From: an uncultured Bacteroidales bacterium
Lineage (GTDB): Bacteria; Bacteroidota; Bacteroidia; Bacteroidales; Bacteroidaceae
Assembly: GCA_902779845.1 (NCBI GenBank)
Contig: CACZCZ010000015.1
Coordinates: 25,223 to 89,222 of the forward strand
Length of the DNA: 64,000 nucleotides
Reading direction: 5' to 3'
The position numbers were made by a program, and so were the translations under genes. The notes under the pieces are model-generated. The model searched no databases. It saw only the letters and a program-made list of their open reading frames with translations, and was not told where the DNA came from. Shown here in pieces: positions 52,521 through 60,421 of this stretch; the stretch's first letter is position 1; every line of letters begins with the position of its first letter.

Positions 52521-53927
52521 ATGAAAAAGATTGTACTTTCTTTGGCGGCAGCCTTCGCACTGACCGCAAACGTTTTTGCAGAGGATAAGGTCTTCTTGGA
52601 GGTTACAGCCTCTGTCGCCGACCTCTCCACAACAGTGACCCACAAGCTGTATAACGCTGAGGGCAACATGATTCTCAGTCTCACCGAGGGTACTTCGCAA
52701 ACCGTCTATACCTACGACGAGCTCGGACACTGCACCCAGGAGGAGTTCACGAATTTCTCGAACCACAACCAGGACCGCATCCACAAGTACACCTATAATG
52801 CGAACGGACAGGTCGAGACCGAGGAGGAACTCATCGGCGAGCGCTCACTGAGTACCACCACCTACACCTACGACAATCACGGCAACATCCTCACCTCCAC
52901 ACGTTCCGGCGGTATGGTCGCAATGGTCATCAGCTATGCCAATGAGTACGATGACAGCGACCACCTCGTCAAGCGCACCATGTCCGTCATGGGACGCGAC
53001 ATGGGCACTACCACCTACGATTACACCGGTGATCTACTCACCAAGGAGTCCTCTATCTCGGGTGGAGAACTGACAGGCTACATCACCTATGCCTACGATG
53101 ACAACAACAACCTCACAACGGCTGAACGTTTCGATGCCGAGGACAACCCCACTTCACTCACCAACTACACCTACGGCGAGATTGACGGCTACTACGCCCC
53201 CGCAACCGTCAACGCCGTCGCCAACGAGGGCAACACCGTGACCATCACATGGCAGGGCACCGCCAACGCCATCGTCTGCAACGGCGAATGGATTGAGGTC
53301 ACTGGCAACACCTACACCACTGCTGTCCTCCTCGATGGCGAGTACACGTTCTATGTCGTCAACAACGGTAATGCCGCTGTCTCAGAGCCCGTAGATGTCT
53401 TCGACAACACCAAGGTGGGCGTCAGCAATGTGCAGGTGACAGGCAACATCTATGGCGAGATGATAACCATCACCGACTATTATGGAGAAGAGAAGGAAGT
53501 CCTCGCCTATATGATTCCCATCAGCTGGACACTCCCCGAAGGTGCACAGCCTGAGAGCTATCGCATCTACTACAATGCCACCTACTCCGTGACTGTGGAT
53601 GACGGCACACTCCGCAGCTACACCATTCCCGCCGTCAACACCACCAACTACGTCATGGGACAGGGTGTGGTGACGCTTCCCTTCCAGATTCGTGTCGTTG
53701 CCGTCTATGCCACCGGTGAAGTGGAGCCCGCCAATGTCGTCTCCTATACCCTGGAGCAAACCGAGGCTATCATATCGGCTGTCGGCATCAGTGACATTCA
53801 GGCTGCCGCCAATGCGCCCGCTGAGTTCTACTCCCTCGACGGTGTTCGCGTGCCGGCCTCCAATGCCAAGCATGGCACCTTCATCGTGCGTCAGGGCAAC
53901 ACCGTGCGCAAGGTGCAGGTGAAATAA
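52521..53927 (+). CDS. Secreted protein with YD-like repeats and a Bacteroidales C-terminal tail
   Basis: 468 residues. Signal peptide ending NVFA. Residues ~30-230 contain YD-like repeats (YTYDELGHC, YTYNANGQVETEEE, YTYDNHGNILT, YAYDDNNNLTTAERFD), as in RHS-type proteins but few in number. A fibronectin-like middle follows. The end FYSLDGVRVPASNAKHGTFIVRQGNTVRKVQVK is the type of C-terminal segment found on many secreted Prevotella proteins. Function unknown; probably cell-surface. It lies between the thioredoxin gene and the metallopeptidase gene. Confidence 0.65.
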   Translation: MKKIVLSLAAAFALTANVFAEDKVFLEVTASVADLSTTVTHKLYNAEGNMILSLTEGTSQTVYTYDELGHCTQEEFTNFSNHNQDRIHKYTYNANGQVETEEELIGERSLSTTTYTYDNHGNILTSTRSGGMVAMVISYANEYDDSDHLVKRTMSVMGRDMGTTTYDYTGDLLTKESSISGGELTGYITYAYDDNNNLTTAERFDAEDNPTSLTNYTYGEIDGYYAPATVNAVANEGNTVTITWQGTANAIVCNGEWIEVTGNTYTTAVLLDGEYTFYVVNNGNAAVSEPVDVFDNTKVGVSNVQVTGNIYGEMITITDYYGEEKEVLAYMIPISWTLPEGAQPESYRIYYNATYSVTVDDGTLRSYTIPAVNTTNYVMGQGVVTLPFQIRVVAVYATGEVEPANVVSYTLEQTEAIISAVGISDIQAAANAPAEFYSLDGVRVPASNAKHGTFIVRQGNTVRKVQVK

Positions 53928-53938
53928 CACATCTCTCT

Positions 53939-56362
53939 ATGAGACGCCTCATCCTTTCTCTCCTGCTGTCAGTCAGCGCCATCATCAGCATGCAAGCACG
54001 CAGCTTGGTGGTGGCCCTGACCGATGGCAGGGAGATTTTTTATTTTCTGGGCAATGAGACCCCGACCTTTGTGCGTTTCACCGAGTCGGGGATGATTGTG
54101 AACGACGACACCTACGCCCCCTCGGAGGTCGCCACGTTCTACATCTCAGCCACCGATGTTCCTGATGGCATCAACACCCTCAATCCTTACCCCTCACCCC
54201 TCAGCCCTCAGCCCCGCAAGTTCCTTTATGGGGGCCGGGTGCTGATTCTCGATGCTGACGGCCGCATGTGGGATATGAGCGGGCGCCCCTCAACCCTCAC
54301 CCCTCAGCCCTCATCCCTCACCCCTCATTCGTCATTCGTCACTCGTCATTTGTCATCCCTCACCCCTCAACCCCTACGCTCCCCTTTAGGGGGCTCGGGG
54401 GCCTCGCCCGTCACCCTCTGGGGCACGGTGACCAGCAATGGTTTCCTCACCAGCAAGATACAACTGCAGCTCGCTGCTGACGAGACCCTGCGCTTCGATG
54501 CGATGCGCTTCTATGTCGTTCACGCCGACGAGTCGGAAGAACGCTATCTCTACACCAAGGCCGACCATTTCTTCCTCAGCGAACCCGCTGCAGGCGTACA
54601 TCGCCCCAACTACCTGCGCAACAACGACTTCAACAGCGAGAACAGCCGCTACTGCTTCGCACGCTCACGGCAGTCCGACCATTTCATTGTCTTCTGGGAA
54701 CCGAACTTCGGCCTCGATCCTACACAAGCCGATGCAGCCTATGCCTTCGACCCCGACGAGTTCCTGCAGCGCGCAGAGCGGGTCTATAGCGTTTACACCA
54801 ACCAGTTGGGCTTCCCCAAGCCCGGCAGCTCATGGACGCAGGATACCTATAAGATTATCATGTTTGTGCACTACCAGACAGAGTGGCGTGCCACAGGTTC
54901 TGGCGTTGACTTCAAGTGTGGCACGCTCGACGTGTGCCCCGATGCAGTCAAGGCCGACATCGCCTCGGCGCACGAGATAGGTCACACCTTCCAGTACATC
55001 GTCGCCTGCGACTTCTCCGATCCTCGCAACCACGGATGGCAGTGGGGCTTCGAAGAGAGCACCACAGGCTTGTGCGGCTGGTGGGAGAGCTGTGCGCAGT
55101 GGCAGGCCTTCAAGGTCTATCCCGAGCAGCAGTTCACCAGCACATGGGCTAACAACATCTACGGCGTATCACACCTCAATCTGTTGCATGAGGAGATGCG
55201 CTACGACAACTTCTACGTGCAGGACTACTGGTGCCAGCTCCATGGGCAGGACTTCATCGGTCGCCTGTGGATGGAGAGCGTGAGACCCGAGGACCCGGTG
55301 GAAACCTATCGCCGCCTCACCAACACCTCCCACGAGGATTTCTGCCGCGATATGTACGACTATGCCTGTCGCGCCATCACCTGGGATATCGACGCGCTGC
55401 GCGACAACGGACGCCGCCGCATCGACGGCTTCACCACGAAGCTCAAGGATGCCGGTGAAGGATGGTGGCAAGTGGATTCCGTCAACTGCCCCCAGAACTA
55501 CGGCTTCAACGTCATCCGTCTGCGTGTGCCTGAGGCCGGGCGCACCGTCAAGGCTGACTTCCGCGGCATAGCAGGTGCCAAAGGCTACAGAGCCTACAAC
55601 ATCGATAAGGCGGGTTGGCGCTACGGCTTCGTGGCGCTGACAGCATCCGGCGAGCGTGTCTATGGCCCGATGTCCGCTGCGCCAGAGGGCACAGCCACGT
55701 TCACCGTTCCCGAAGGTACCACGAACCTGTGGTTTGTGGTTTGCGGTGCCCCCACCGAGCACTGGCATCACCCCTGGGACATGGCCACAGATGCCAATGG
55801 CAACGATGTCCACACTCCTGCCAGCCTCGCCAACGACGAGCAGTGGCCTTATCAGGTCTTCTTCACGGGCACAAACCTACCTGGTGAGTACTACTATCCG
55901 GCCGACTACGAGCGCCACGACATAGACATTCCCATTGAGGTGCCCATCGACAAAACCAAAGCCACCACCACAAACATCCAGGTGAAACTGGAACTGCCTA
56001 TGGTGGAACTCTACGAAGCCCTTGGCATGTCGTCAGCCGACGTGAAGGCGCTGCGAGCCGGCAACGAGCCTGCCAACCTCCGCCTACGTGCCCTCAACGC
56101 CGACGGCAGCGAGAGTGACAGCCACCTCATCACCAATATGTACTATTGGGGCTTCGATGCCGATGCCAATGTCATCACGGGTAATATCGCCAGCACCGAC
56201 TACGTCCTCACCGTCGCCTATTCAGCTGGTAGCCTCAACGTGACAGGCGTGCGCGCACGTCTCAACATTGGCACCACCTACCACGCCGCCGTCGCCTTCA
56301 TCTGCACCGTCGGTGACAAGGAATACAAAGGCATCATCCACCTGCAGATACCCGTCAGCTGA
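53939..56362 (+). CDS. Large secreted metallopeptidase-like protein (DUF6055 type)
   Basis: 807 residues with a signal peptide ending SMQARS. The zinc motif HEIGHTFQY (His345, Glu346, His349) lies in a segment FKCGTLDVCPDAVKADIASAHEIGH, with EESTTGLCGWWESCAQW downstream, as in DUF6055-type proteins; a protease activity is likely but unproven. The C-terminal part (from ~residue 660) looks like a DUF4859-type beta domain. Between residues ~80 and ~160 the frame carries two low-complexity Ser/Pro/Thr stretches made of CCTCACCCCTCA-type repeats. Last gene of the SusCD locus. Confidence 0.7.
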   Translation: MRRLILSLLLSVSAIISMQARSLVVALTDGREIFYFLGNETPTFVRFTESGMIVNDDTYAPSEVATFYISATDVPDGINTLNPYPSPLSPQPRKFLYGGRVLILDADGRMWDMSGRPSTLTPQPSSLTPHSSFVTRHLSSLTPQPLRSPLGGSGASPVTLWGTVTSNGFLTSKIQLQLAADETLRFDAMRFYVVHADESEERYLYTKADHFFLSEPAAGVHRPNYLRNNDFNSENSRYCFARSRQSDHFIVFWEPNFGLDPTQADAAYAFDPDEFLQRAERVYSVYTNQLGFPKPGSSWTQDTYKIIMFVHYQTEWRATGSGVDFKCGTLDVCPDAVKADIASAHEIGHTFQYIVACDFSDPRNHGWQWGFEESTTGLCGWWESCAQWQAFKVYPEQQFTSTWANNIYGVSHLNLLHEEMRYDNFYVQDYWCQLHGQDFIGRLWMESVRPEDPVETYRRLTNTSHEDFCRDMYDYACRAITWDIDALRDNGRRRIDGFTTKLKDAGEGWWQVDSVNCPQNYGFNVIRLRVPEAGRTVKADFRGIAGAKGYRAYNIDKAGWRYGFVALTASGERVYGPMSAAPEGTATFTVPEGTTNLWFVVCGAPTEHWHHPWDMATDANGNDVHTPASLANDEQWPYQVFFTGTNLPGEYYYPADYERHDIDIPIEVPIDKTKATTTNIQVKLELPMVELYEALGMSSADVKALRAGNEPANLRLRALNADGSESDSHLITNMYYWGFDADANVITGNIASTDYVLTVAYSAGSLNVTGVRARLNIGTTYHAAVAFICTVGDKEYKGIIHLQIPVS
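54183..54412. repeat. CCTCACCCCTCA-type repeats inside the metallopeptidase gene
   Basis: Two blocks, about 54183-54215 and 54283-54412, of CCCTCACCCCTCAGCCCTCA words with an ATTCGTCATTCGTCACTCGTC core and a closing CCCCTTTAGGGGGCTCGGGGG hairpin. They are translated as NPYPSPLSPQP and PSTLTPQPSSLTPHSS-like linkers around a conserved GRVLILDADGRMWDMSGRP segment. Confidence 0.8.
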
Positions 56363-56381
56363 GTTATGAACTATAAAAACG

Positions 56382-56996
56382 ATGACACAGAGAGATTTTA
56401 AACATTACATAGAAAAGTATGCCAACGAACTTGCTGGGATCAAGGCTGCGGCACACCGCACCCACGAGCAAGTGAATCAGACCTATGACCAGGTGCACCC
56501 CTATTCGTTCCACCTGGACATGGTCGTTGACGAGGTGTATAAGTATGGTCATGAGGTGTGCGCAGGTGAGCAGGATGTCCTGCCCCTGTTCTTCGGTGCC
56601 TACTTCCATGATAGTATTGAGGATGCACGACAATCGTACAATGACGTGAAGGCGCAGGCCTTGACGTTTATGAATGATGAGCAGGCGCTGATGGCGGCCG
56701 AGATTGTCTATGCACTGACCAACGAAAAAGGGCGCACGAGGGCTGAGCGTGCCGGTGAGAAATACTTCCTGGGGATTCGCGAGACACCTTATGCTCCTTT
56801 TGTGAAGCTTGCTGACCGTTTGGCCAATACCACCTATTCCTATACGTGCTGTAACGCCCTCAATGCTCGCATGAAAGATGTCTATCGGAGTGAGTTCCCG
56901 CAGTTCTTGGCGGCGATCACCTCACCCCATGGGGATTTGCGCTACTCATTGCCGCAGGACATGGTAGAAGAACTGAAGAGCGTCGTGCAGTGTTAA
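56382..56996 (+). CDS. HD-domain hydrolase, RelA/SpoT-hydrolase-like
   Basis: 204 residues. Metal ligands of an HD domain: His44 (YSFHLDMV), His76-Asp77 with Glu80-Asp81 in FHDSIED, and FVKLADRLANTTYS. The FHDxIED and KLADRLANT motifs are those of (p)ppGpp hydrolases and their small Mesh1-like relatives, so it may hydrolyse (p)ppGpp or another nucleotide. No synthetase domain. The last codons form the left arm of a hairpin shared with the convergent GH67 gene. Confidence 0.75.
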   Translation: MTQRDFKHYIEKYANELAGIKAAAHRTHEQVNQTYDQVHPYSFHLDMVVDEVYKYGHEVCAGEQDVLPLFFGAYFHDSIEDARQSYNDVKAQALTFMNDEQALMAAEIVYALTNEKGRTRAERAGEKYFLGIRETPYAPFVKLADRLANTTYSYTCCNALNARMKDVYRSEFPQFLAAITSPHGDLRYSLPQDMVEELKSVVQC

Positions 56997-57013
56997 TCCA
57001 CGACGCTCTTCAG
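56973..57013. terminator. Bidirectional hairpin between convergent genes
   Basis: 56973-56987 and 56999-57013 are perfect 15-bp complements (CTGAAGAGCGTCGTG and its reverse), loop 11 nt. It overlaps the last codons and stop of the HD gene and precedes the GH67 stop. A T-rich stretch comes about 17 nt later on the plus strand (from 57031). Confidence 0.75.
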
Positions 57014-57030
57014 TTGATAGAAACCTCGCC

Positions 57031-58875
57031 TTATTTTTTCTTTTCTGCGAAGGTGCGGAAGTAGTCCAGGCAGACCTTGCGCCATTCGCGGGCGTTGTCT
57101 AACTGGTGGTGCAGACGCTCGTCGGTCTCCTTCCAGCGTTGTTCATCGATATAAGGCTTTGCCTCCTGCCAGATACGAAGAAAATCTTCGACCTCGCTGA
57201 CACCACGGTTGTAATGTGCCTGCATGTTTTCCCACAGCGTGGCACCGTCCTTCATGCAGTAGTCCCAAGGCAGATGATGGAACCACAGCAGATACTCCTC
57301 GGGGCAGGTCTTCACGTCGTCGTACAGCGAGCGGTAAGGCTCGGCGTACTGGGCGGTAGCATTTGTGCCGGTGTGGTTGCGGTTGAAGCCGATGCCGGCG
57401 GTGTCGGCCTGATGGTAATAGACGGGACACCACTCCAGCGGGTACTCTGCCTTGAAACCGTCGGGCTCTGGGCCGTAGTGGTGGTCGAACTTGAAAATAT
57501 GATGAAGACCCAGCGGCATCATATAATCTACGCAAGCCTCGCGGCTACGCATCATCATGGCGAGCAGGGCCTTCCCGGGAGCAGTGCTGCAGGAAAGGCT
57601 AAACGTCTGTGCCAGCCACTCCTTGGCAATCTCCTCGCTCGTGAGGTTCGGGTTCCATGCGAGGCGACCGAAGGCATACCAGTTGGCTTGTGAAAAGTGG
57701 TGGCCGCACCAGTTCGTGTCAAGGCCGATGTTGGCCACGCCGGCGATGCCGACAAGGCGGCTGGGCTTGACGAAGCTGAAGAACTCCTGCCACATGGGAG
57801 CCAGATAGACCAGATGGCGCGACTGCCCGAGATACTCTTGCGTAATCTGAAGCTCGGCCATCTGGGGTGTGTGCTGCATGGTGTCGAAGATGGGAGCGTA
57901 GGGCTCACGGGGCTGGAAGTCCAGCGGACCGTTCTTGGATTGCAGGATGACATTGTCGCGGAACTTGCCGTCGTCATTCACGAACTCCGACACCGCCTGC
58001 TTGACGCGGTCTTCGCCCTTGTGATTGGCACCATAGACGAAGCTGCGCCACATGATGATGCCGCCATAGGGTTTCACGGCATCTGCCAGCATGTTCGCAC
58101 CCTCGGCGTGTGTGCGGTGGTAGTCGCCAGGTCCGGGCTGCCCTTCGGAGTTGGCCTTGACCAGGAAACCTCCGAAGTCGGGAATCTCGGTGTATATCTC
58201 TTTCGCCTTTGCCTTCCACCATGCTGCCACCTGAGGATCCAGCGGGTCGGCGGTCTTGAGCTTACCCAGCGTCATCGGCGAGGCAAAATTAACGGAGAGA
58301 TATACCTTGATACCATAAGGCCGCAGGATGTCGGCGTAAGTCTTCACTAACTTGATATAGCCTGCCGACAACATCTTGGCCGAGGCGTTGACGTTGTTCA
58401 GCACACTGCCGTTGATGCCAATGCTGGCATTAGCGCGGGCGTAATCCCGAATCTTCTGTAACGTGGTAGGCGTGTTGGGTACATGAAAGAAAATACTGTT
58501 CCCTGCGTAGCCTCGTTCGATGCTTCCGTCCAGGTTATCCCAATGGTTCAGAATGCGTAGCGGCCACTGTGGTGCCGAGTAGCCTTTCTCGCCGCGGAGT
58601 AGGGCATAGGTGCCATATAGCAGTCCAATCTCGTTCTTTGCCGTGATGGTGACACCTTCAATGCGATAGGCGTCCTGCGCCATTGTGGTGTCGAGTTCCA
58701 ACCTTACGCGTTCGCCGTCATAGTAGTCGCGCAGCTCTTTTGCCGCCAGACATTCCACGCCTGTTACGCAGGCTTTTTGCACGCGCTCATACCTTAGCCA
58801 CAGACGGCTGCCATCTTCTGCTACTGCCGTCAGCGCACAGATAAGAGCGATTGTAAAACATGCTGTTTTCTTCAT
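57031..58875 (-). CDS. Alpha-glucuronidase, glycoside hydrolase family 67
   Basis: 614 residues from the ATG at 58875 (MKKTACFTIALICALTAVAEDGSRLWLRY); an upstream ATG at 59001 would precede the promoter. Removes 4-O-methyl-glucuronic acid from xylo-oligosaccharides. Probable catalytic residues: Glu in KANSEGQPGPGDYHRTHAEG, Asp in GPLDFQPREPYAP and Glu in AELQITQEYLGQS. Slightly shorter than many family members but with the normal ends. The signal peptide suggests periplasm. Single gene. Confidence 0.93.
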   Translation of the reverse strand: MKKTACFTIALICALTAVAEDGSRLWLRYERVQKACVTGVECLAAKELRDYYDGERVRLELDTTMAQDAYRIEGVTITAKNEIGLLYGTYALLRGEKGYSAPQWPLRILNHWDNLDGSIERGYAGNSIFFHVPNTPTTLQKIRDYARANASIGINGSVLNNVNASAKMLSAGYIKLVKTYADILRPYGIKVYLSVNFASPMTLGKLKTADPLDPQVAAWWKAKAKEIYTEIPDFGGFLVKANSEGQPGPGDYHRTHAEGANMLADAVKPYGGIIMWRSFVYGANHKGEDRVKQAVSEFVNDDGKFRDNVILQSKNGPLDFQPREPYAPIFDTMQHTPQMAELQITQEYLGQSRHLVYLAPMWQEFFSFVKPSRLVGIAGVANIGLDTNWCGHHFSQANWYAFGRLAWNPNLTSEEIAKEWLAQTFSLSCSTAPGKALLAMMMRSREACVDYMMPLGLHHIFKFDHHYGPEPDGFKAEYPLEWCPVYYHQADTAGIGFNRNHTGTNATAQYAEPYRSLYDDVKTCPEEYLLWFHHLPWDYCMKDGATLWENMQAHYNRGVSEVEDFLRIWQEAKPYIDEQRWKETDERLHHQLDNAREWRKVCLDYFRTFAEKKK

Positions 58876-58905
58876 TCTGATGAGGTGTTTTTTTGTTTCT
58901 TGTTG

Positions 58906-58937
58906 CAAAAGTAATGAATAAAGTAGGAAGCATACAA
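58906..58937 (-). promoter_or_regulatory. Promoter of GH67 gene
   Basis: Minus strand: TTG (58937-58935), 21-nt spacer, TACTTTTG (58913-58906), about 30 nt before the start codon at 58875. Confidence 0.75.
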
Positions 58938-58979
58938 GGATTTTCGCAAGATTTTGGGATTTTGTACCTAAAAAATGTG

Positions 58980-58987
58980 TACCTTTG
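58980..58987 (+). promoter_or_regulatory. -7 element of nitroreductase gene
   Basis: TACCTTTG, 39 nt before the ATG at 59027. TTTG words at 58953-58956 and 58961-58964 give spacers of 23 and 15 nt, both off the usual 19-21. Supports 59027 rather than 58985 as the start. Confidence 0.6.
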
Positions 58988-59026
58988 CGCCACAACTTCA
59001 TCTATTACATCCTAAAAAACTCTGAT

Positions 59027-59527
59027 ATGAATTTCTTGGAACTGGTAAAGAGACGTTATAGTTGTCGGGCATATCTGCCCCGTGATGTTGAGCGCGAGAA
59101 AATTGATTATGTGCTTGAGTGTGTGCGCTTTGCGCCTTCCGCCGTAAACCGCCAGCCATGGCAGTTCCGCGTTGTCAACAGCGCTGAACAGCGAGCCAAG
59201 TTGCAGCAGTGCTACAATCGCGACTGGTTCAACACCGCTCCCGTGTACATCATCGCTTCCATCCAGCATGACCAGGAATGGGTCCGTGCCGATGGCAAAC
59301 CACATGGGAATATTGACATCGCCATTGCTGTAGAACACCTCTGTCTGGCAGCCACCGAGCAAGGTTTGGGCACCTGCTGGGTCTGCAACTTTGATGCTAC
59401 CCTCTGTAGCAAGCTCTTTGAACTGCCTGACAATGTCGAACCTGCGGCCCTCATACCACTTGGTTACCCTGCCGATGAGCCCAAGGCCAAGATTCGCAAG
59501 AATATCGATGAAATCGTATTTTTTTAA
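59027..59527 (+). CDS. Nitroreductase family flavoprotein
   Basis: 166 residues from ATG 59027. FMN-binding features: FLELVKRRYSCRAYLPRDVEREKIDYVLECVRFAPSAVNRQPWQFRVV, then IDIAIAVEHLCLAATEQGLGTCWVCNFD and LIPLGYPADEPKAKIRKNIDEIVFF. It reduces nitro or quinone compounds with NAD(P)H; the natural substrate is unknown. Divergent from GH67. Confidence 0.92.
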   Translation: MNFLELVKRRYSCRAYLPRDVEREKIDYVLECVRFAPSAVNRQPWQFRVVNSAEQRAKLQQCYNRDWFNTAPVYIIASIQHDQEWVRADGKPHGNIDIAIAVEHLCLAATEQGLGTCWVCNFDATLCSKLFELPDNVEPAALIPLGYPADEPKAKIRKNIDEIVFF

Positions 59528-59553
59528 GGTACTTAGGCGCACGCTATTGGTAT

Positions 59554-59739
59554 ATGCGGCATTTACACCTCTTTATCCTACTGGCCATTGTACTGCTGTC
59601 GGTGGGTTGCGCGAAAAGCACCGCCATCAGCCACCTCTTGGAAATAGAGTTGTTTGGCAAAGGCTACATCACTAACTTTGTCTTCTGTGTTCTCGGTGCC
59701 ATCACCGTTCTCTGGCTCTGGAAGAAACTGTTCCGATAG
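59554..59739 (+). CDS. Small predicted lipoprotein with C-terminal membrane segment
   Basis: 61 residues: a signal peptide MRHLHLFILLAIVLLSVGC with a lipobox-like LSVGC (Cys19), then a second hydrophobic segment at about residues 37-55 and a KKLFR end. Start 26 nt after the nitroreductase. The combination of lipobox and a second membrane helix is unusual, so either the first is an uncleaved anchor or it is a two-helix membrane peptide. No known family. It is 31 nt before the histidine phosphatase gene. Confidence 0.5.
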   Translation: MRHLHLFILLAIVLLSVGCAKSTAISHLLEIELFGKGYITNFVFCVLGAITVLWLWKKLFR

Positions 59740-59770
59740 AGGCGCCTCCACTTTACATGAACACGTCCCT

Positions 59771-60277
59771 ATGACTACGTTGTATCTGGTGCGCCACGGC
59801 GAGACGGTGGATAATGTCGCGAAGATCATGCAGGGGCAGCGCCCCGGCAAGTTGAATGCTACAGGCGTGCAGCAGATAAGGGAACTGGCAGAGGCATTGC
59901 GTGATGTCCATTTCGATGTCGTGGTGTCCAGCGACCTGCAGCGGTCCTATGACTCAGCAATGATTTTGGCAGCAGGGCGGGCGATGAACGTCATCGCCAC
60001 GCCCTTGCTGCGCGAACGTGACTGGGGGGACTTCACAGGCCGCTACATCTTGGACCTGAAAGGCTTGCCAATGCCGGACAATGTGGAGAAAATGGACGAC
60101 CTGTTGCAGCGCGCCCGTGCCTTCCTCGACTGGGTGGGGGAGAACTATGCCGGTCAGACCGTACTCGCCGTCGGACATGGCATCATCAACAAAGCCATTC
60201 AAGCGGTCCACCACGGCCTGCTGATGCGTGAAGTCCCTAAGATGTCCAATGCCGAATACCGCATCCTGCAGTTGTAA
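59771..60277 (+). CDS. Histidine phosphatase family protein
   Basis: 168 residues from ATG 59771; the longer frame from 59654 overlaps the small gene upstream in another frame and has no family similarity there. TLYLVRHGETVDNVAKIMQGQRPGKLNATG holds the phosphorylated histidine (RHGE), with SSDLQRSYDSAMIL, LRERDWGDFTGRY and VLAVGHGIINKAI. It belongs to the phosphoglycerate mutase-like superfamily; activity could be on sugar phosphates or the alpha-ribazole pathway. Confidence 0.9.
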   Translation: MTTLYLVRHGETVDNVAKIMQGQRPGKLNATGVQQIRELAEALRDVHFDVVVSSDLQRSYDSAMILAAGRAMNVIATPLLRERDWGDFTGRYILDLKGLPMPDNVEKMDDLLQRARAFLDWVGENYAGQTVLAVGHGIINKAIQAVHHGLLMREVPKMSNAEYRILQL

Positions 60278-60386
60278 CGTTTAATCCTGCAGGGTAAATC
60301 AAAGAAAAAGTAGTCCGCCCGCATCTCTTTTTGCTTTTCATCTGCAATTATTCACTCATTCCTTTTTCATTTTTCACTTTAATGTG

Positions 60387-60394
60387 TACCTTTG
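60387..60394 (+). promoter_or_regulatory. -7 element before the PARP-like gene
   Basis: TACCTTTG, 27 nt before the start at 60422. No TTG is seen at -33; TTTTTCATTTTTCACTTT words stand there instead. Confidence 0.5.
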
Positions 60395-60421
60395 ACGCGA
60401 AAAACCAAAAAAGTATAACAG

